From NCBI RefSeq assembly GCF_018687715.1, contig NC_056765.1, positions 10,722,001 to 10,786,000 of the forward strand: DNA of 64,000 nt, given 5' to 3'. This DNA comes from Carya illinoinensis. Taxonomy: Eukaryota > Streptophyta > Magnoliopsida > Fagales > Juglandaceae. Position 1 is the stretch's first letter, and each line of letters begins with the position of its first letter. A program made the position numbers and the translations under genes. Below, one piece after another: positions 33,286 through 45,536 of this stretch. Under the pieces are notes generated by a model. It was not told the DNA's origin, searched no databases, and saw nothing but the letters and a program-made list of their open reading frames with translations.

Positions 33286-34470
33286 AGACGTTTCGTCCAA
33301 AAATATGAAAAAGAGTTATTGCGCCATAAGACCTTAAATAACCCACCGATTCTAATGGCACAAACCATAATACATTTAGACACTTCTAACTATCTCCAAT
33401 AATCAAAACACACTTTTGATATCATAATGAGTAATAACACTAATTATGTAGTTAGACTAAAACCTATATGATTAATGGATTCATGAAAACTTAAAGAGTT
33501 TTCATGAGGTTCCTAAAATCAATAAAAATTCTACAATTGAATTTCTAACGGGCTGTTATACAAACACCCAACTTCCTTCAAAAGAGGAGTGAGATACTAG
33601 TCTTTTTTTATTATTTAATAAAACAAAAACAGACTAACTACAAATACAAAAAACTGATAATGGGCTATAAAGCAAATGAGCCCAGCCCGACCTAAAGGTC
33701 CAGACTGTAGGTGCATGGGGGCCCAACCCGTTAGGGTTTTATCTCAACGCTATGCCGCCGCCGCCCAACATCATCCCTCCCAGCCTTTGTAACTTCCCCC
33801 GCCCGGCTCCTGCCCAGCCCTGCACTGCTCTCATCAAAGCCGGTTTTGAGGACAGCCCACGCCGCAACCTAAGATCTTTCTGCCCAGTCGCGCCCCAGTT
33901 GTATCTCCCCACGTTCCAGCAGCACCAACAGTCACACTAGCGGCCCTCTGCACTCCACAGCCAGCACATGCCATCCCTATTAGAACCCGAAAACTGAGCA
34001 ACTGGCAGAAATGTCCTCAAGAGCCACCGCCCGACCCCTCACCCCAATGGACCCGAAAACTGAGGCCAAACCTCTGGCCACAGAATCCTCTCTGTCAGGT
34101 CAACCCACGCTTCCACACCGCTGTCACCATAAACGACTGGAGAGAGGGGTTTTGGGGTAAGCCGAGGCAAGGCCTTTGCGTAAGAGCCACGGCGATACAG
34201 CTCCCCTCTTCAGACCTTCACCGAGAGCTTATCCAAAAACCAAAACTAGAGATTAAAACAAAAACAAATCTAGAACAAACCTACAAAAATAGTTACTAAG
34301 AAAGAAAAAGAAAGAAAAGGGAGGGAAGGAAGGGAGGATGAAGCCGAAGCCTCATTCCCCCCCCCCCTCGGGCGCTGGTTCTGCTTTGGCTACATTTTTA
34401 GAGAGAAGTTGGAGGATCTCTCTCTAACTACACTATTATTTTTTTCATTTGAGTGTCCTATTTTTTAATT

Positions 34471-35345
34471 AATTGCTTCCATCTATTGCATTTTATCATT
34501 TGATCAATATATTTGTTTTACGCATCCACCTGACACGATCATGTTTTTTTTTTGTTCATGTTATTAGGTAGTTTTATGAAATGGATTTTTTAAACAAGAA
34601 TAAAAGTACTAAAAATCATTAATTAATATTTTTTATAAGTAAAATAAACCTTTTATTTAATTATTAATTAATATATAAAGTGTATTTGTAAACTTAAAAA
34701 AAATTATCAAATATTATTCAAATATATAATATTATATTATTATTTTATCTTTAAAATGGCTAGTCTAATGTGGACTCATCGAACTAAAACTTGATGCTAT
34801 GGCCAATAGGTGAGATTCTAGCTAGGACTTGGCAATGGCTAGTGAGATGAGATTGTTTGAATAATGAGATGGAATGAGATGATTTTAGATGAAAATTGAA
34901 AATTGAATAAAACATTATTTCTTAATATAGTTAATGCTCTTATACAATAATAAGAGATTATTTATATAATGAGATGAGATAATATGGTTTTAGATAAAAA
35001 TTATAAGTTGAATAAAATATTATTATAATATTATTACTATTTTAAAATTTTTAAAAATTAAATTAAAATTTTAAAAAATTGAATTATTTATTATATTTTA
35101 TATAAAAATTTAAAAAATTATAATAATAAAATAAAATAAAACGAGAGAAGAAGGTCAATCCAATCTACATTTTAAATTTATCCTTTGTAGTTAAAAGTAC
35201 ACAAGCAACTGTACACAAATACATCGTGTGGCTACAATCTCTATAGAATTGGGTATATCTATAGCCTATTGAGAAAGCTGTCAAATTGCAATGATTATTC
35301 AGGAATATATGGCTGCTTTTTTCGCCTGGGGGAGTATGGTGTTTT
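34471..35345. repeat. AT-rich intergenic DNA with a GAGATGAGAT-type MITE
   Basis: The section at about 34840-35140 contains GAATGAGATGATTTTAGATG and GAATTATTTATTATATTTTA, shared with copies at 41290-41470, 45105-45290 and 63385-63590. No gene was seen. Confidence 0.6.
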
Positions 35346-35611
35346 TGTTATAAAATATTTTGAATTGTATGACCATATTTATCTAGTCGTCAAATGTATA
35401 GTGCATAGTGCTAGCATAGTGAGCTAGCATAGTCCCCTTTGTACGCCTATATATATCGTTGAATTCTTTAAGAAATATATAAGTTTGAGATACAGATCAA
35501 TAAGAGAATCTCCTCTTCCGCTCTCTCTCAATTTCTTGAAACACTCTCATTCTCCCGTTTTCTCTCTGTCTAAAAGCCTAAACTCTCTCATTTTTCATTG
35601 ATTTTATAACA
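35346..35611 (+). repeat. 5' LTR of the copia element
   Basis: It has TGTTATA/TATAACA termini, length 266 bp, and is preceded by the target-site copy GTTTT. It contains a TATATATA stretch and a CT-rich segment that may mark the promoter and R region. Confidence 0.95.
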
Positions 35612-38340
35612 CGTTATCAGCACGATGCAAAAGAAAAAAAAATTCTTCCACCTCTAGCTCCTTCCGGAGATCACTACCCTCAAATCTTTCTCTCACCATG
35701 TTGGTCTCGTTCGAACCGTTTTGCTGCGTTGCCGTTTTTCACTTTGCGAGGTGTTCGAATCCTCGTCCGGGCGGCTCAAGGTCTGGGTTTTAAGCCGTGA
35801 ATGGCTCGGCCTCTCATGATTGAAACCCGGTAGAAGGGTTCTCTGGGCTCGCCCATATTTCCTCTCTCTCGAATATCTCTCTCAAGACCATGTTCAGCTT
35901 TTCACGCCGCTAAAGGCTGCTAAGAACCAACTAGTCCAAGCTCACGGCTGTCTTCCTCAAGCTCACGTAAATCTCTTTCATTTAAGCCTCTGACCCATGA
36001 CTGGAACATGGAGACACCCACTGCAGTTCCTTGATGTTCCTCAACAACATGCTGAGTTCTCCAGGAAATTCACAATCGGGACCATCCGGAAATTAAAATG
36101 GAGGTTATTGTGGGTTCAACCTTCGGCATCGACGTTAGGGACCGGAGCAGCGCCATCCCGAGCGCTGCCGATCAGCGCAAGCAAGATCGAGCTTCCTTTT
36201 AAGGAAAGCCTGGTACTCAGAATCAGTCAGGGACCAGATGTCAGCCAGGTTGAAGGACCTGTCTGAGCTGGTAAGCAAGAGGAAGCATAGCCACAAGGAG
36301 TGGAATCGCTGAGACGGGAGGCAAGGTCGTGTCCTTACTGGAGTTGGAGTTGCAAAAACTGCTTCTAGCCCTCTTCGATTTGCAGAAACCACTTCTGGCT
36401 CTCTTCGATCTTCCCTTTTTCTTTAATATATATTATCCCTTTTGCCAGTCAAACACCACTTTAGTTTCAGAATATAGAAAAATATTTTCTTTCATTATTA
36501 CTAAAGATCCATGACCCACAATCAGGATGGCTCTCGAGAAGTGATGCATGGCTTCCTCTTTCATGGGTCTTCTCGGCAGCTTCGGATCTGGAACAGAATG
36601 GCTTGAAGATAGTTCTGCGTTGGAGTTAACTTATTGCAGGAAAATCGCTGTTTGAGACTATAAAAGTGGTTTTCCTCTTGGTTGTAACAGGCCCTTGTTT
36701 TTCTTGTTTTCTTTTCAAGTTTTTTTTTATTTGATTGTTCAAATTTCAGCAGCTAACTTTGACTTTGCTAGCTGGATAGGGACGCACATGCTTTAATCAA
36801 TAGAAGGAAATATGGTCAAAAGGTGACAATGGGACAAAGAGACAAAGATTTGACTGGCTGACTTTACTGGCAATAGATCATGCAATTTTTAAGAGTGGAC
36901 CTTTATCATTTTGGCTTTATGCGACAAAGTCACTAAAGAAAACGTGAAAGTTTGAAAAAGAAGCTTTACTTTATACACCATTACATGAAACTTACTTATT
37001 TTTGTTTTCTGACAGGATCTATCGTGATTTTTTTATCACATTAATAGCCTTCTATTTCAAGTTATGATTATTGAGGCACTGAATAAGTTAGACTTTTCGT
37101 GAAAGCTTTTGAGTAAAAGGTGGAGTTGATAACACACGCAAAAAGCTTTCACATGATAAAGTCTTTTAGAGACAGTTGCAAGAGATTCTGTTGAAAACAA
37201 ATTATGAAGATAGTATTTACAATTGCTGAGGTGAATATTAATGATTATATTCATTATTATTACTTGATAAATTTTATGTTTATTCACATAGTTTATATAC
37301 AAGTTTTATTTATTTATACTTATCATGAATTATTGATGATAAGATTCATCTTGGAATGGAAATGGAGCATCCCTGAAGGATCGCCCTAAAAGCTCATTAT
37401 GATTTATGCACCTGAAGTTGCATAATTGAAATTGTGGAAAGAATATATATTTGAATGAACGTCTCGAATGTGCTCTTGAAGTAGCAATATCGAGTATGCT
37501 CCTAAAGTAGCAATATGAAATGCAAACGTTCACAATATATTCTAAATTTATATCTGGTCTTTCAGTGACTGAGCAAAATAATGAGCTTTTGATAAGAATC
37601 ATTACTCACGTCTTACTAGATCTATATCATTCCCTGAAGTGAATGATAATGAATTTATATCATTATATTCCCTGAAGTGAAAAGAATGATGCGTTTCATT
37701 AAAAAAAAAAAACTAAGAGATTGAACGTGATAATGAATATCTTTTTGGGCCAGAAGCTCGTATTGGAGAAGTTGTAAGCTTTCTCTTTGAGATGATATTA
37801 TACAAATTATTGAATCAAATATTATGATGCATCAAAAATGTGATATGATTCAAAATATTTGTATCTTTTCATAGTTATCTTGATCATCCAAAATGAATCA
37901 CGATAAGTCGAATGATTTTCATATGGACGTCCATAAAAGAACCGGAAGATTCTTTTACTATAAAGTCTTACCACCAGAAGTGGAAAGAAAAATTTGCTTG
38001 AAGCAAATAAGATGAAATTATTCGACGTTATTTTGATTATCATATGTGAACCAGAAGTTCAGATGATAATTAAATTTTGGATATAATAAGATAAAAATGT
38101 CTCATATTCTACCTGCTAAAATCTCAGCGAGGATTAAAGTCCCTGTAGGACAATTAAGAAATTCAGCAGTTTAAAGACATGTATAAAGACATGTGAGACT
38201 TATCGATACAAAAGATAGAGTATCTCAAAAAAGAAAGGCACAAATAATTTGGTGCTCCTGAAGAGGCCATACCCACAAAACAAGCAATAAAGTACATCCA
38301 AATTCTCTGTATAAAATTCTCCTATATAAACTCTTGAAGA
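35612..38340 (+). other. Copia 5' internal region, largely unrecognisable
   Basis: GC-richer leader sequence at about 35700-36400 has no readable gag. ORFs of 85-89 codons on both strands at 35997-36392 show no motif I recognise; captured host sequence is possible. From 37300 onward there is AT-rich sequence with recurring CCCTGAAG and CCTGAAGAGG phrases, characteristic of decayed integrase and pol spacer regions in this kind of element. No complete domain can be called. Confidence 0.4.
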
Positions 38341-39260
38341 GTGCCTCCTGAAGAGGTTTTTCATGAAAATGTCTTCCCTTGAAGAGGGACAGGTACCTGA
38401 AAATAACGAGATCTCGTTACATTTAATGAATAATGGAGAAATTATGGATAGAAATAAAATCGTTGTCAACAATGTATTTCCATATGAGATGGCAATTAAC
38501 ATTATCAGAAGTAATGATGAAAGTGAATCAAGAATCGTCGAAGAATACGACGTAAAATATTGGCCAAATTTAAAATAAACAATTCCTGCAGAATTGATTC
38601 ACTAGTAAAATATGATGCATCGGGACTTATAGTCCAAACACCTAAAGAGGTGATGCTTGTTGAACGTCAGTGGGTATTTATAGAAAGGAAATAAAATGTG
38701 ATATATAAATCACGAGTCAGTTTCTCAATTCTTGCAGAATTGATATCACTAAGTAAAATGTGATAAATATGGACCTGAAATCCAAACACCTAAAGAGGTG
38801 ATTTTTGTTAAATTTCAGTGGATATTTATATACATGATATAAAAAGCCTGAAACTTTTAATATGAAAATGTGATATAAAAATCACAAGTTAGTTTCTCGA
38901 AGAAACAATATTGATATGATTTTAAAGTGGTTGATATTGAGATTTTTAGCTTGAAAGTTACCGAGAGTTTGGATATGCATGATTAACTGCATATTTATAT
39001 GGATCATTGGATCATGATATATATATGAAAATCCCTGAAGGATAGAAAATGTCTGAAACTTCTAATATGAATACATCTGTAAATATGTATTCTATCAAAT
39101 TTCAAAGATCCTTATATGATCTAAAACAATCCAAACGCAAATGAAAACAAGCTATTATTACAGTTTATATATATGATTTAAATGTCATTGAGGCTCCAGA
39201 AGAGCTCATGAAAACTGCACATATTTGAAATATAAATCTGAAACCCTTGCGGCTTCAAGG
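38341..39260 (+). pseudogene. Copia reverse-transcriptase relic with internal duplication
   Basis: The plus strand reads VPENNEISLHLMNNGEIMDR, the RSNDESES stretch and then, after a stop, a VQTPKEV...QWVF motif near 38635-38685. The same motif recurs near 38770-38815. Further on, an IPEG block (about 39030) and a short LYDLKQS-type block (about 39110-39130) appear. Stops and frame changes separate all of these. The duplicated QTPKEV segment shows rearrangement within pol. Confidence 0.7.
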
Positions 39261-39456
39261 GGAAGATGGATGATGTTATTAGTCATAAAATACCATCTTT
39301 TAATACAATTAGTATTTCAGATTCATATTATGGGTTTGATATGAAGTGTGCATTATTAAAGAAGAAATAAAAGGGAGCACACAGAATATCTACCAAAAGA
39401 TAGAAACACAAATATGAATATTTGTGAAATATTATTTTATTATCTTGAAACAAGAA

Positions 39457-39882
39457 TTACAGAAATTTAAGGCACTTTGTCTCATTCTTCAAATGCTCTT
39501 GTTCTTCAAGAATCTGCATGGCATCCCTATCTAAAGCGGTGGGCAATCGAAAAGAAGATTTAAGCAAGGATTTTAAATTCCTATTCTCTTACTTTATTGA
39601 TTCTATCTTCATGTTGGACTCCAGAAGAAGTCGCTGAAGTATAGCAATATTCTCGTGGAGATTGTCAACTCCACAAGTTCTGGATTGCAGTCGCTGAGAA
39701 AATGCGACAATGGATTATGAGTATCGGGTACCGAGACTCACAAGCTCATAGATAGCTTCATTATCTGACCTATGAGTCAGATCATTACATTGCATGATAG
39801 CACCTGTGGTAGAAACAGGAACAGCTGATGAACGAGGTGCAGAGTACCTCATATATTGGCCATGAGAAGATCGCTGAGCCAT
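39457..39882 (-). pseudogene. Antisense ORF within the copia element, coiled-coil-like
   Basis: A minus-strand ATG (39882-39880) opens a frame starting MAQRSSHGQYMRYSAPRS that runs about 142 codons to TAA at 39459-39457, broken by two internal TAA codons. The second half is leucine- and glutamate-rich with heptad-like spacing (LHENIAILQRLLLESNMKI; MQILEEQEHLKNET), as in a coiled coil. A TATAAA box lies about 105 bases upstream (39985-39990, minus strand), and the intervening sequence is CT-rich like a 5' leader. It sits between the RT relic and the pol 3' end, opposite to the element. I do not recognise the protein. Extra antisense ORFs are known in some plant LTR elements. Confidence 0.5.
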
Positions 39883-40309
39883 TGCAGAGTAAAAATGCAG
39901 AAAGAGATTGCAGAGTAAAAATGAAGTATGATTATAAAAAAGTGAAGAAGATGAGATGCGAATGAAGATGAGCTGAATATCTCTTTTATAGAGAAAATTA
40001 TGATACAACATATCTCGTGAAGCAAGAGAAAAGAGACGAAATATAGCTTCATAGCTCTGCGGCACCTGACAGCTGAGGCACCTGACAGCACGCCTGACAG
40101 CTGCAGCACCTAACAGCACGCCTGACACCTACAGAGGAGTTGAAAATCTGCGATGCTTGTCTGATCTTAAAAGGCTGGCCACCGTTTTTATTAAAAATGA
40201 GGTTAGCAGTTTAATGTTGATGAATTCTCCATAACTGTGTTATTTACAAGAACTCCAGAAGAGTAGTGATCAGCAGAAAGATCCAGTTGTGATTATTTTA
40301 TCAACATGG

Positions 40310-40600
40310 ATCAAGTCCACAGTTAGTTGGATGTACAAATGCGAGTTATCTTTCAGATACACACAAGAAGATCATTGCAATTCATGAGAAGAAAGTTGAA
40401 ATTGATATCAAGAAGGTACGGTCAAGTAAAAATCTGGCAGATTTATTCACTAAAGCATTACCAACTGCAACATTTAAGAAGATTATGCAGAACATTGGAA
40501 TATGAAGGTTTGAAGACCTGTTATCATGCACTTTTCAGGGGAAGTAATGTCTTGAAGACTTGTGCTGATTGTACTCTTTTTCCTTCGCTAAGGTTTTATC
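40310..40600 (+). pseudogene. Copia pol C-terminal end (relic)
   Basis: The plus strand gives the end of copia RNase H: an IHEKKVEIDIKKVRSSKNLA stretch leading to DLFTKALPTATFKKIMQNIG, then stops. This is the standard C-terminus of copia pol. Confidence 0.8.
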
Positions 40601-40769
40601 CCACTGGGTTTTCCTTTGCAAGGTTTTAATGAGACAATCCTAAAGCACTCGGCGATACATATGAATACTGTACTCTTTTTCCTTCGCCATTGGTTTTTTC
40701 CCACAGGGTTTTTCCTTGGCAAGGTTTTAACGAGGCATATTCTTTAAATATGGTCATCCAAAGGGAAAG

Positions 40770-41035
40770 TGTTATAAACTATCTTGAATTGTATGACCAT
40801 ATTTATCTAGTCGTCAAATGCATAGTGCATAGTGCTAGCATAGTGAGCTAGCATAGTCCCCTTTGTACGCCTATATATATCGTTGAATTCTTTAAGAAAT
40901 ATATAAGTTTGAGATACAGATCAATAAGAGAATCTCCTCTCCCGCTCTCTCTCAATTTCTTGAAACACTCTCATTCTCCCGTTTTCTCTCTGTCTAAAAG
41001 CCTAAACTCTCTCATTTTTCATTGATTTTATAACA
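40770..41035 (+). repeat. 3' LTR of the copia element
   Basis: A 266-bp copy of the left LTR with about four mismatches, followed by the target-site copy GTTTT at 41036-41040. Confidence 0.95.
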
Positions 41036-41040
41036 GTTTT

Positions 41041-42316
41041 AAGATATTATGTATCATATTTTTTGTCATTATTCTTTCACCGTTCTGGCATAGTCCGTCT
41101 GTTAATGAAATGAAATGAAGAATAATGATAGGCCAGCGCTACGGCTGGTCAATTTTTTTTTTTTTAATTTTTTTTTATTTTGTGATTAGAAAGTATTTTT
41201 TAAAGATGTGATTTTTTTTAAAGAAAATTTAAAAATGTTAAAAAAATACATATAAAAAAACACTAAACTGCTAACGATAGCTCCTAACAGAAGTTGGGAG
41301 CGATGGCTAGAGTAGCTTCCATGAAATTAAAAATTAAAAATTAAATAAATACTATTAAAATATATTTTTTAATATTTTTTTTTTTCAAAATATAAAAAAA
41401 TTGAATTATTTATTTTATTTTATGTAGAAATTTAAAAAAAATTAAATTAAATAAAATAAAATGAGATGAGATGAAAATAATTATGAAAATAAACAAGTAA
41501 GTGATTGCAATATTCTTTCTCATTCATCATTTATTATTCAATTATTGAATACCATATACGAGGATTTTAAGGAGAAAATTATTAAGAGAATGGTAGATAA
41601 AATTTTTCATAATCTATATACAAGATTATTAGGTGAAATTGGTGAGATCATTGGATATGTTCAATCTTTCTGCTTTGCTATATGTCTTGCCCAACAGATT
41701 TTGGAGCCCCCAACTAAGTTCATATTCTTATCCTCAACCATCTTAAGGCTACTATTGAAGACAATGGGCTCCAAATTAGTATAAAATGAAAATGCACAAT
41801 AAAAAATTATGAGTAATGTTGTACTCTATACTTATATCCTATTTTCATTTTATTATATAAGACGTAACACATTTATCATCATTGGATGATAAACAATCAT
41901 CTAATAAATGATCATCCAAATTAACCGTCATTTAACATGTTATGAAGCAAATCTACAAATTAGAAACATATTAAAAAGGAAAAACATGTGTCTATATGTG
42001 CTTGTGGTTTTAAAAATAAATAAAACACATGAATATATGCTCCAGCCATACTCGAGCAAACAACCTATGTGATGTTTGCCAGGCTGTTCGCTCAAGCCTA
42101 ACTCAAATGAATGCTTGAGCGAACAATTTTTGTGATGTTAACTTGAGTGAAACTCAAGCGAACATCGAGCAACCATTGTCTAGATTCCAAAGCCCGATTT
42201 TATCAAAACCTATATCCCGTAATTCTTAAATTTAACAACCTAAAAACCAAAATCATTGAAATACGAACAACAAGTCATTGATATGAGCAACAAATCATAT
42301 ACATTTCATAAATTTT
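41041..42316. other. AT-rich intergenic DNA with MITE fragments
   Basis: The section at 41290-41480 resembles the GAGATGAGAT-type MITE family. An ORF at 41545-41784 has no recognised motif and was not accepted as a gene. Confidence 0.45.
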
Positions 42317-43653
42317 TGTTGCCCAGATGACTAACACAAGAGGGGGGATGAATTAAGTTGTATTTAAAAAAAATAACAATTATAAATCAAATATACAATA
42401 TAAAATATAAATAAAATACGAAACAGTAATAAATATAAAGAGTAAGGGTAAGAGAGAAACAAACTCAGTATGTTAACGAGGTTCGGCTCCACTGCCTACG
42501 TCCTCGCCTCAAGCTACCCCTTGAGGATCCCCAAATTCACTATTCAACCTCCTTCAGGTGGAGATAGAAACCTATTATACCTTTGAACAACACCGCTACA
42601 AAAGATCCGTGTAAACCACCATCTACACTTGCAATCACCTTACACGTAGTGATTTAACTATTCCCTGTGTAGAACACTTTCTACACGCACAAGGGTTATA
42701 CACACCCTTTTACTGATACAAAAACTGATAGTGGGTAGGTTATCAGAAAACACTCCTCAATGAGTGAAATAAGAACAATACAACGCAAACTATATCTGTC
42801 AAAATGAATAAGAATTAAGGTTCAATGCTTAGAGAAGAGAGAATGAAAGTTTTGAATGAATGTTGTATGCTCTGGATGTTGTGAATGCGAAGCTCTCAAA
42901 TGATCTATTTATAGACATATGAGACTTCATATTCAAATTTAAAAAGATTCATATGTCAAAGACAACATCATTCACATTTTTAAAAAAATTCAAATAAAAG
43001 GTTCTTTTTTTTCAATTGTCAAAGACAACATCATTCATTTTTCAAAAACTTCAAACCTAATATTTTACTTTTGATATATGACAAAAGGAGCACACTTTAC
43101 TTTTCAGAAAAAAAAAATTCAAACCTAATCTTTTACATTTTGTATATGACAAAAGGAGCACATTTTATTTTTCAAACAAAATCTTCAACTTTTTGCATAA
43201 GTAAAAAAAAACATCAATCATTTTTGAAAATATTCAAATAAAATATGCATATGTGAAAGATGACAATCAATCATCTTTAATATTTTTAAAGTTCAACCCT
43301 TTAATCAAGGTATGCACATGTGAAATATAACAATCAATCATCTTTTAAAATTTTAAAATTTAATTTTCAAAATATTCATGCATATGTGGAAAATGTATTT
43401 TAATGCTTTATGATAAAATATTAATTTTGAGCCTTAATCCTAATTTCGAATTTTTAAGATATTTACAACATTACTCTATAATTTTAATGTGAACTTATTC
43501 TCTTCTTACTCATACTTGTTTCCTTGATGTGCTTGACTCCATTATGTAGACAACTTGAGGTTGAGACTCCTTTATTCTTTGAATTCATTTGTTATCATCA
43601 AAATCCAAGTGTAGATATATAATTACACAAAATTTGAAATCTTGGGTTCAACA
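42317..43653. mobile_element. Solo LTR (about 1.34 kb)
   Basis: It begins TGTTGCCCAGATGACTAAC and ends CTTGGGTTCAACA. Flanking pentamers ATTTT (42312-42316) and ATTTC (43654-43658) differ at one position. The interior includes AGAGGGGGGATGAATTAAG and TAACGAGGTTCGGCTCCACT, phrases familiar from copia-type plant LTRs. No coding domain was found. It also contains two or three imperfect repeats of a segment with GACAACATCATTCA and ATATGACAAAAGGAGCACA. Confidence 0.65.
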
Positions 43654-45357
43654 ATTTCAAACTACAATGTGACCATTAAATGATTTTGGAATCCTAAATT
43701 TATACAAAAAAATTAAGTGAGTGAGTGAAGCACTGTGACAGCAACTAATACAAATACAAATAAACTCTGAAAGGTTGCTTGAGGCGACCTCAGGTAACAG
43801 CAAACGATGAGGGAGGTGAAGCACTGTGTGGAGTATGGAGAGGAGGGAGACAGAAGGAGTTGCAAGTGAGGTGGGTGCTATAGGGATGTAAAAATTAACT
43901 AGAAAATCAGAAAACCGGACTAGACCTTCCCAAACTGATGAAACCGATCCAGGATCTGTTTCCTTAATTCTAAAACCGGCCAGTACCAGGCCTGTTCCAA
44001 TTCTATGCTTTTTAAGACCGGACCGGTTTATTATATTATATATTTTAAATTATTTTTTTAATATTATATATAATATTTTTTTATATTATATATCATTTAT
44101 ATATTTAATTATATCTATAATATATATAATAATATAAATTATAATTATATATAAGATAATGTTTTTATAATTTATAACATAAAATTTTAATATTAAACAT
44201 GAAAATTTATTTGATCATATGTTTTAATCATAAAATATATATATATATATATTAATAACATTTTATGGCCTAATAAATTCTCAATATATTTTTTTTGATA
44301 AGTACATTAGTAAATTAGTAATACTAATATACATTAGTATATAATATATATTAATTACAATTTACATTTTATAGTCTAATACTAATAGTCTAATACGATA
44401 TTACTATTGTTAATATATTTTAAGTCTATATATAAATTACTATACTAAATAATTATATATGAAATAATGATATAATAATACTAATAGTATTATTATCAAT
44501 GATATAGTTATAATAAATTAAAATCACTACAATAAACACTAATGTATAGTTATTCTAATCACTACAACTAATAATAATATATATATTAATATTATTAAAA
44601 CTAGAAAATTGGATCAGAATCGATAAAATTGGAGATACTGGTTTAGAAGGATAATCAATACGTAATCAGTTTTCGAAAACATAAAACGGATACATACCGA
44701 TTTTGTCTCAAATTTTGTCTAAAACCAAATTAAATCGAACCGATTACATCTATAGCTGTGCTAAAGTGAGAGGGAATGCAAGGCATTTTTGATCCCTTCT
44801 TCACGAAACAATTTCTTTTTTGCCAGCAATGCAATTGATTCATTTATTTGTTATGATGAATTCCAATGCATATGATATGGCAATCACAAAACGTATTTTG
44901 GAAGGCAATCAAATATTATTGCAAATATTTATTTGTATTATTACTAAGTTGTCAAAAGCACTCAACTGGAAAATCTTTACTTTGACTATGAATGTGAACA
45001 TGGTATCTATGCTTAGACTCAACGTTAGAAATACTCAATAATAACTTCAATTAAAAGCTGGGAATGATTAAAGAAAATCATCACCATAGCACCAAATTAT
45101 AATAACTGTGAAAATATTTTATTTTATATTATCTCATCATTATAATTTTTTTAAATTTTTTTATAAAATATAATAAATAATTCAATTTTTTAAAAATAAA
45201 AAATAATAATATTAAAAATTAACATTCTAACAATATTTTATTCAACTTTTATTTAAAATCATCTCATCTCATCTTATTATCTAAACTATACCTTAATTTA
45301 AATAGGAATAACATGTTTATTAATTTTATAGTATCATTTTTAAATCTCTAGTGAGTT
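43654..45357. repeat. Intergenic DNA with a hAT-like element and a MITE
   Basis: Positions 43881-44755 look like a non-autonomous hAT element. It starts TAGGGATGTAA and ends TTACATCTATAG, with imperfect flanking octamers GGGTGCTA and CTGTGCTA. Its interior is very AT-rich between ACCGG-type subterminal blocks. Positions 45105-45290 hold an inverted copy of the GAGATGAGAT-type MITE (CATCTCATCTCATCTTATTA). The small ORF at 44820-45041 has no recognised motif. Confidence 0.55.
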
Positions 45358-45366
45358 TATTTTCAA

Positions 45367-45536
45367 GAGAAATGATATTTGCAGTCGTGGTTGTGCAAGC
45401 GCCGCCCAGTCTTTTTAAAAAAAGTGAATTAATACATAACCCACATAAAAAATTAACTTTTTAATCATAGATCTTATTATTTTTCAAAGCGATTGCGTAC
45501 CATTTATACACTTCACGATTGTATGTAATATTACTC
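45367..45536. mobile_element. Mutator-like MITE (170 bp)
   Basis: Degenerate terminal inverted repeats start GAGAAATGATATTTGCAGTC and, on the other strand, GAGTAATATTACATACAATC. Flanking 9-mers TATTTTCAA (45358-45366) and TATTTTTAA (45537-45545) match at 8 of 9. Its left part resembles the arms around the viral copy (GTGAATTAATAC). Confidence 0.75.

Larger units (their letters stand above)
30432..33560. mobile_element. Solo LTR (about 3.1 kb) in the non-LTR element
   Basis: The unit begins TGTGAAGCCCCCAAATTTTC and ends CGGGCTGTTATA(CA). The pentamer CAAAC lies on both sides (30427-30431 and 33561-33565). If the terminal CA belongs to the LTR, the duplication is offset by two bases, so the right boundary is uncertain by two. 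The interior has no gag-pol but three tandem-repeat arrays. The termini and size suggest a Ty3-type LTR. The retroposon sequence continues on both sides. Confidence 0.7.
28922..34470 (-). mobile_element. Non-LTR retroelement (LINE-derived, poly(A)-tailed) holding two later insertions
   Basis: A 15-bp near-perfect direct repeat flanks this segment: TCCTATTTTCTAATT at 28922-28936 and TCCTATTTTTTAATT at 34456-34470. Directly inside the left copy is a poly(T) run (28937-28949), the poly(A) tail of a minus-strand retroposon. After removing the hAT element (29089-30219) and the LTR (30432-33560), about 1.25 kb remains. That residue has a GC-rich, CT-rich 5' part (33750-34400) and a short 3' part ending ATGAATGCAATGAAGCATAT before the tail. 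No RT domain remains, so it is a non-autonomous or internally deleted LINE, or another retroposed RNA. Confidence 0.7.
35346..41035 (+). mobile_element. Ty1-copia retrotransposon with near-identical LTRs and degenerate pol
   Basis: The LTRs at 35346-35611 and 40770-41035 are both 266 bp and differ at about four positions. They begin TGTTATAAA and end TTTATAACA. A perfect 5-bp target duplication GTTTT lies at 35341-35345 and 41036-41040. A polypurine tract AAAGGGAAAG precedes the right LTR, fixing plus orientation. Just after the left LTR comes CGTTATCAGCACG, presumably the primer-binding region. Inside, copia RT pieces (IVVNNVFPYEMAINIIRSND near 38460; QTPKEV near 38635) and the terminal DLFTKALPTATFKK (near 40440) are present, but most of gag and integrase is unrecognisable or absent. 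The family appears to have moved recently in trans. Confidence 0.93.

Noticed and set aside
33752..33940. Proline-rich plus-strand ORF
   Set aside because: It lies antisense within the GC-rich 5' part of the non-LTR element and has no recognisable motif.
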